Shown here: one piece after another, positions 13,661-18,014 of the stretch
How the letters are laid out: the number at the start of each line of letters is the position of its first letter
Position numbering within the stretch: position 1 is the stretch's first letter
Source of the DNA: an uncultured delta proteobacterium
GTDB lineage: Bacteria; Desulfobacterota; Syntrophorhabdia; Syntrophorhabdales; Syntrophorhabdaceae
Assembly (NCBI GenBank): GCA_903872255.1
Contig: CAIQJW010000328.1
Location: forward strand, 1 to 18,014
DNA length: 18,014 nt
Direction: 5' to 3'
Notes under the pieces: model-generated
Database searches by the model: none
What the model saw: the letters and a program-made list of their open reading frames with translations, nothing else
Told to the model about the DNA's origin: nothing
Made by a program: the position numbers and the translations under genes

Positions 13661-14476
13661 ATGAACCATGTTTTTACGGCGCGCCATAGGCATATTTTGT
13701 CGTCCATACCGAAATACCTGCTGGCTTTATCGCTCCTTAGCCTGCTTGTTTTGACTGGATGCGTCACGACCGAGGAGTCGACGAAGCTGCAGGGTAATAT
13801 GAGCTCGCTTCAGGGAGATTTTTATCAGTTTAAGCAGGACACCGATGCCCGGCTGGCCAGGATCGAAAAGGAACAGGAGAACCTGAGCAAGCAGGTCGTC
13901 AATATGTACTCATCCGTCGATAACCGTGATGAAAAGATCCGCAACATTATGGGAAAACTGGACGAACTCGAATACCAGATCAAGACATCCTCGACTGAAT
14001 CAAGAACAATGGGAGCTACCAAGCGCGGCAATGCAGAGCTTCCGCCCATATCAACCACCCGCGAGCCAAAGAAAGGTCCCGCAAAGACACCTCCAAAGAC
14101 AGATGCCCGGTACGAAGAAGCATACAAGGAAGCATTCGACAGTTTCCAGCGCGGGCAATACGAAAATGCGGTAACAACATTTACCGCATTTACCGAAACA
14201 TACAGCGGGACTCCGCTTGCCTCCAATGCATTCTACTGGATCGGCGAATCATATATGAACCTCAAGAATTACGACAAAGCGATTCTGTATTTCCAGGAGG
14301 TCATCGACAAATATCCGAAAAGTGAAAAGGCGCCGAGGGCCCTTTTATCCCAAGCCGAGGCATTTCGCCTGACAAATGATAAGAAAAGCGCTGCCACGCT
14401 CTTAAAGAGGGTCATAGAGCTTTATCCGAAAAGCGAAGAGGCGGTTATCGCCGAGCGCAAACTGCGGAATCCGTAA
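13661..14476 (+). CDS. cpoB: Tol-Pal accessory protein CpoB/YbgF, lipoprotein form
   Basis: This 271-residue protein is the last gene of the tolB-pal-cpoB run. In E. coli CpoB links outer-membrane constriction to peptidoglycan synthesis. The N-terminus ends in a lipobox LVLTGC (C34), so this one is predicted to be lipid-anchored, whereas E. coli CpoB is a soluble periplasmic protein. A coiled coil spans about 38-110, followed by a proline/lysine-rich linker. TPR repeats fill about 148-268 (EAFDSFQRGQYENAVTTFTA, AILYFQEVIDKYPKSEKAP). GGGTGAG lies just before the ATG, 3 bases after the pal stop. A strong terminator follows. Confidence 0.9.
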   Translation: MNHVFTARHRHILSSIPKYLLALSLLSLLVLTGCVTTEESTKLQGNMSSLQGDFYQFKQDTDARLARIEKEQENLSKQVVNMYSSVDNRDEKIRNIMGKLDELEYQIKTSSTESRTMGATKRGNAELPPISTTREPKKGPAKTPPKTDARYEEAYKEAFDSFQRGQYENAVTTFTAFTETYSGTPLASNAFYWIGESYMNLKNYDKAILYFQEVIDKYPKSEKAPRALLSQAEAFRLTNDKKSAATLLKRVIELYPKSEEAVIAERKLRNP

Positions 14477-14508
14477 TCTTAAAATGAGATAGGGTTCTTT
14501 TATACCCG

Positions 14509-14549
14509 AAAAAAACCCCTCCGTTCCTGCCGGAATGGAGGGGTTTTTA
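14509..14549. terminator. bidirectional intrinsic terminator between cpoB and rpoC
   Basis: A 12-bp stem, CCCCTCCGTTCC (14516-14527) with GGAATGGAGGGG (14532-14543) and one G-T pair, closes a TGCC loop. It is flanked by A7 on the left and T5 on the right. It should stop transcription from both converging genes. Confidence 0.9.
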
Positions 14550-14563
14550 TTCTCAGCAATAGT

Positions 14564-17500
14564 TTACGTTGTGATCTCGGGAAGTACTTCTTCCTGCGGC
14601 GGAAGCTCTTCCGTCTTATCGAGTATGTTCATGTCGTAGTTCCGGTATTTCGGATACCCTGTTCCGGCGGGAATGATCCTTCCCATAATTACATTTTCTT
14701 TCAGGCCCCTTAAGTAATCAACCCGGCCTTCTATCGATGCCTGGGTCAATACCTTTGTGGTATCCTGGAAGCTGGCTGCCGATATGAAACTGTCGGTGAT
14801 CAGTGATGCCTTGGTAATTCCCAGGAAAAGCGGTTCGGCCTGAGCGGGTTTTCCGCCTTCGGCTAACACCCGTCTGTTTTCCTCTTCAAACACCCACCAC
14901 TCGACATAATCGTCAATGATAAAGTTTGTATCGCCTATATCCTTTATTTTTACCCTCTTCAGCATCTGCCGCACGATCGTCTCGATATGCTTGTCATTGA
15001 TCTTGACACCCTGCAGCTGATATACCTCCTGGATCTCATCGACGAGATAACGGGCAAGGTCTTTAATACCTAGTATCCTCAGGACATCGTGCGGATTCAC
15101 CGGGCCATCCATCAGCGGTTCGCCGGCCTTGACATAATCTCCTTCGTGAACGATCACGTGTTTGCCGCGGGGGATTGTATATTTCCGCGGTTCCCCGTGG
15201 ATTGATTCCGGGGTAACGACGATCTCCCTTTTTCCTTTTGCCATTTTGCCGAAGGTCACAACACCGTTGATCTCGGTAACGATCGCATTTTCCTTGGGTT
15301 TGCGTGCCTCGAAAAGCTCGGCGACACGCGGCAGACCGCCTGTGATGTCTTTCGTTTTCGTTGTTTCCCGGGGCATTTTTGATACGACATCGCCTGCGAA
15401 TATCTCATCGCCCTCGTTGACCACGATATGGGCGCCGATCGGCAATATATACCGGGCGGGACTCGTAGACCCGGGGATCATTTTTGTTCTACCCTTTTCA
15501 TCTTTAATGGATATCCTTGGGCGAAGCTCAGGATTTTTCGGCTCGATAATGACCCTGTATGAAAGGCCGGTCACCTCATCCTTGCTTTCCTGCATGGTAT
15601 CGCCTTCAAAAATGTCACCAAATTTGATCTTTCCGGATTCCTCGGAGAGGATAGGGATCGTATACGGATCCCATTCAGCGAGGGTATCTCCTTCTGCGAC
15701 CGCCTGCCCGTTATTAATTCTCAGCTTGGCTCCGTATATGACCGAGTACCGTTCTCTTTCGCGCCCCGTATCATCCATGATGGCTATCTCGCCATTACGG
15801 TTCATAACAATGGGCACATCTTCGCGGTTCAATACTACGCGCACGTTGATGAACTTCACGATGCCGTCATTGCGGGTTTCCAGCGTTGATTGTTCAACCC
15901 GCCGTGAAGCGGCGCCACCGATGTGGAATGTACGCATTGTAAGCTGCGTGCCGGGCTCACCAATTGATTGGGCGGCGATAATACCGACGGCTTCACCTAT
16001 ACTAACAAGCCTGCCCCGTGCAAGGTCGCGTCCGTAACAGAGCACGCAAACACCCCGGCGTGACCGGCAGGTCAATACCGAACGTATCTTTACCCTTTCG
16101 AATCCGGCCTCCTCGATCAATTTGAGATGGCTTTCTGTTATTTCATCATTTTTACGAACGATAACAGCGCCGTCAGGGTCTTTCAAATCCTCGAAAGAAA
16201 CTCTTCCCAGGATACGCGCGTCGAGACGCTCGATTACCTCACCGCCCTCGACAAGAGAGCCGATCTCGATATAATCAAACGTTCCGCAGTCGACCTCGGA
16301 TACAACAACATCCTGGGCCACATCGACAAGCCGCCTCGTAAGATAGCCCGAATTGGCTGTCTTAAGGGCCGTATCAGCGAGGCCTTTACGTGCGCCGTGT
16401 GTCGAGATAAAGTACTGGAGAACGTCGAGGCCTTCACGGAAATTGCTCGTGATCGGGGTTTCGATGATCTCACCGGACGGTTTCGCCATCAGGCCCCTCA
16501 TCCCGGCCAACTGCCTTATCTGCTGCGCGTTGCCCCTTGCGCCGGAATGGGCCATCATGAAGATCGGATTGAGACTGTTCTGGTGCTCCGGTTTGCCGCT
16601 CGGCGTCATAACCGGTTTTCCCGACAGATCGAGGACAACATCGGAACCGAGTTCATCCATCAGCGCCTTCGCGATCTCTTCTGTTACGGTTGCCCAGATA
16701 TCAATTACCTGGTTATATCTTTCACCGTCGGTTATCAGACCTTCCTGGTACTGGTTCTGGACGGTCTTCACGGCTTCTTCCGCCTTTTCGATGAGCGCTT
16801 TCTTCTTTTCCGGTATCTTCATATCATCAATGGATATTGATATACCGCCAAGGGTCGCGTAAAAATAACCGAGGTCTTTCAGCCTGTCTGACAGGATGAC
16901 CGTGCATTTCTCGCCGGCATCACGGTAGCATTTATCAACGAGCGCCGCGATCGTCTTCTTGTCCATGATCGTATTAATGCTTGCGAACATATCCTTCAGG
17001 ACCTTGTCGCGCTTCGGCTCATCAAGCTCCAGAAGCGCATCCTGCACGACATCGCGCAGAATGATCCTTCCCGGAGTTGTACTTACCATCTCGTCGCCGA
17101 GACGGACCTTTATCCGCGCATGAAGGTCTATCATGCCGGAATCGTACGCAACGCGCACTTCCTCCGAATCTGCAAAAATTTTATCTTCACCACGGCGGTA
17201 TTTACGATCTATCGTGAGGTAATAGAGCCCCAGGACGATATCCTGCGTCGGAACAATGATTGGCTTGCCATTAGCAGGCGACAGGATGTTGTTCGTGGAC
17301 ATCATGAGGACCCTGGCCTCTGTCTGCGCCTCTGTTGAAAGCGGCACATGCACAGCCATCTGGTCACCGTCAAAGTCGGCATTATATGCCGGGCAGACTA
17401 GCGGATGGAGCTGTATGGCCTTTCCGTCGATAAGCTGCGGCTCAAAGGCCTGGATACCGAGACGGTGCAGGGTAGGTGCCCTGTTGAGCAATACGGGATG

Positions 17501-18014
17501 CTCCTTGATCACCTCTTCGAGGACGTCCCATACCTCGGGCCTTTCCTTCTCTACTATCTTCTTTGCATTCTTGATCGTCGTTGCATACCCTTTTTGGATC
17601 AGACGGTTATATACAAAAGGTTTGAAAAGCTCCAAAGCCATGTATTTGGGAAGGCCGCATTGATGAAGCCTCAGTTCCGGGCCAACCACGATGACCGAAC
17701 GGCCTGAATAATCGACACGTTTCCCAAGCAGGTTCTGACGAAAACGCCCCTGTTTGCCGCGAAGCATATCGCTTAAAGATTTCAGCGGCCTCTTGCTCGC
17801 CCCCGTCACAACCCTGCCGCGTTTCGAATTATCAAAGAGGGCATCTACTGCCTCCTGAAGCATTCTTTTTTCGTTCCTGATAATTATCTCGGGCGCGTTG
17901 AGTTCCATAAGTCTTTTCAGGCGGTTATTCCTGTTTATAACGCGCCGGTAAAGGTCGTTGAGATCGCTCGTTGCGAAGCGCCCGCCATCTAAGGGCACGA
18001 GTGGTCTTAGTTCC
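14564..18014 (-). CDS. rpoC: RNA polymerase beta' subunit (N-terminus off window)
   Basis: This is the catalytic beta' subunit of RNA polymerase. About 1149 C-terminal residues are visible; the remaining N-terminal part, including the first zinc site, lies beyond the right edge. The GTG at 17998 is an internal valine, not a start, since the frame stays open to 18014 and reads ELRPLVPLDGGRF. The catalytic NADFDGD, which binds the active-site magnesium, is at 17383-17363. The bridge helix and trigger loop region carries GLMAKPSGEIIETPI and HGARKGLADTALKTANSGYL. The second zinc site (CGT plus CRSRRGVCVLC) is near 16036-16071. The reading frame is unbroken. No rpsL or other ribosomal gene follows; instead a terminator and the convergent cpoB. 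Confidence 0.97.
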   Translation of the reverse strand, partial: ELRPLVPLDGGRFATSDLNDLYRRVINRNNRLKRLMELNAPEIIIRNEKRMLQEAVDALFDNSKRGRVVTGASKRPLKSLSDMLRGKQGRFRQNLLGKRVDYSGRSVIVVGPELRLHQCGLPKYMALELFKPFVYNRLIQKGYATTIKNAKKIVEKERPEVWDVLEEVIKEHPVLLNRAPTLHRLGIQAFEPQLIDGKAIQLHPLVCPAYNADFDGDQMAVHVPLSTEAQTEARVLMMSTNNILSPANGKPIIVPTQDIVLGLYYLTIDRKYRRGEDKIFADSEEVRVAYDSGMIDLHARIKVRLGDEMVSTTPGRIILRDVVQDALLELDEPKRDKVLKDMFASINTIMDKKTIAALVDKCYRDAGEKCTVILSDRLKDLGYFYATLGGISISIDDMKIPEKKKALIEKAEEAVKTVQNQYQEGLITDGERYNQVIDIWATVTEEIAKALMDELGSDVVLDLSGKPVMTPSGKPEHQNSLNPIFMMAHSGARGNAQQIRQLAGMRGLMAKPSGEIIETPITSNFREGLDVLQYFISTHGARKGLADTALKTANSGYLTRRLVDVAQDVVVSEVDCGTFDYIEIGSLVEGGEVIERLDARILGRVSFEDLKDPDGAVIVRKNDEITESHLKLIEEAGFERVKIRSVLTCRSRRGVCVLCYGRDLARGRLVSIGEAVGIIAAQSIGEPGTQLTMRTFHIGGAASRRVEQSTLETRNDGIVKFINVRVVLNREDVPIVMNRNGEIAIMDDTGRERERYSVIYGAKLRINNGQAVAEGDTLAEWDPYTIPILSEESGKIKFGDIFEGDTMQESKDEVTGLSYRVIIEPKNPELRPRISIKDEKGRTKMIPGSTSPARYILPIGAHIVVNEGDEIFAGDVVSKMPRETTKTKDITGGLPRVAELFEARKPKENAIVTEINGVVTFGKMAKGKREIVVTPESIHGEPRKYTIPRGKHVIVHEGDYVKAGEPLMDGPVNPHDVLRILGIKDLARYLVDEIQEVYQLQGVKINDKHIETIVRQMLKRVKIKDIGDTNFIIDDYVEWWVFEEENRRVLAEGGKPAQAEPLFLGITKASLITDSFISAASFQDTTKVLTQASIEGRVDYLRGLKENVIMGRIIPAGTGYPKYRNYDMNILDKTEELPPQEEVLPEITT

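Noticed and set aside
15162..16840. Long plus-strand reading frames (291 and 237 codons) opposite rpoC
   Set aside because: They are antisense to an unbroken, highly conserved rpoC frame. Their translations show no family motif and no ribosome-binding site.

Overview
The window looks like chromosomal DNA of an anaerobic, diderm (outer-membrane) bacterium. Four things support this: a ferredoxin-dependent 2-oxoacid oxidoreductase operon (anaerobic metabolism), tolB-pal-cpoB (Gram-negative envelope), a zinc-ribbon-type ribosomal protein L28, and the general look of RpoC and the bifunctional Rel/SpoT. I read it as closest to deltaproteobacterial (Desulfobacterota, syntroph-like) or a neighbouring candidate phylum. 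This is inferred from protein style only; no rRNA is present.

Layout. 1-1602 (-) is the N-terminal three-quarters of a RecD2-type helicase, cut by the left window edge. Divergent from it are a small LETM1-like membrane protein (1688-2029, +) and a bifunctional (p)ppGpp synthetase/hydrolase (2099-4237, +). The latter converges on rpmB (4349-4540, -) across an unusual nested inverted repeat that looks like a terminator in both directions. A gene-free stretch of about 425 bp follows, with the rpmB promoter and several inverted repeats. Then come a divergent pair: a secreted DUF192 protein (-) and an MBL-fold hydrolase (+).

6298-7550 is a worn accessory patch. It holds a YceI remnant with a missing N-terminus and an apparent internal deletion, a lone small GT2-like glycosyltransferase, and a truncated DUF389-like ORF whose 3' end runs through repeat sequence. 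Two copies of a repeat unit built on CGTAAGG/CCTTACG words flank the glycosyltransferase.

7666-10646 (-) is a tightly coupled operon: ferredoxin, alpha, beta and gamma subunits of a branched-chain 2-oxoacid:ferredoxin oxidoreductase (Vor/Kor type), then a double-ACT protein. Every enzyme-gene junction overlaps by 3-4 nt. A LysR regulator is divergent (10897, +) and its 3' end overlaps tolB, which leads into pal and cpoB without tolQ, tolR or tolA. A strong bidirectional terminator separates cpoB from rpoC (-, running off the right edge).

Most genes are core functions in unusual neighbourhoods. I did not find a clear new defence or mobile system. The best leads are the repeat-flanked decayed patch, the LysR/Vor/ACT/Tol-Pal linkage, the altered synthetase motif in Rel/SpoT, and the small bacterial LETM1-like protein.
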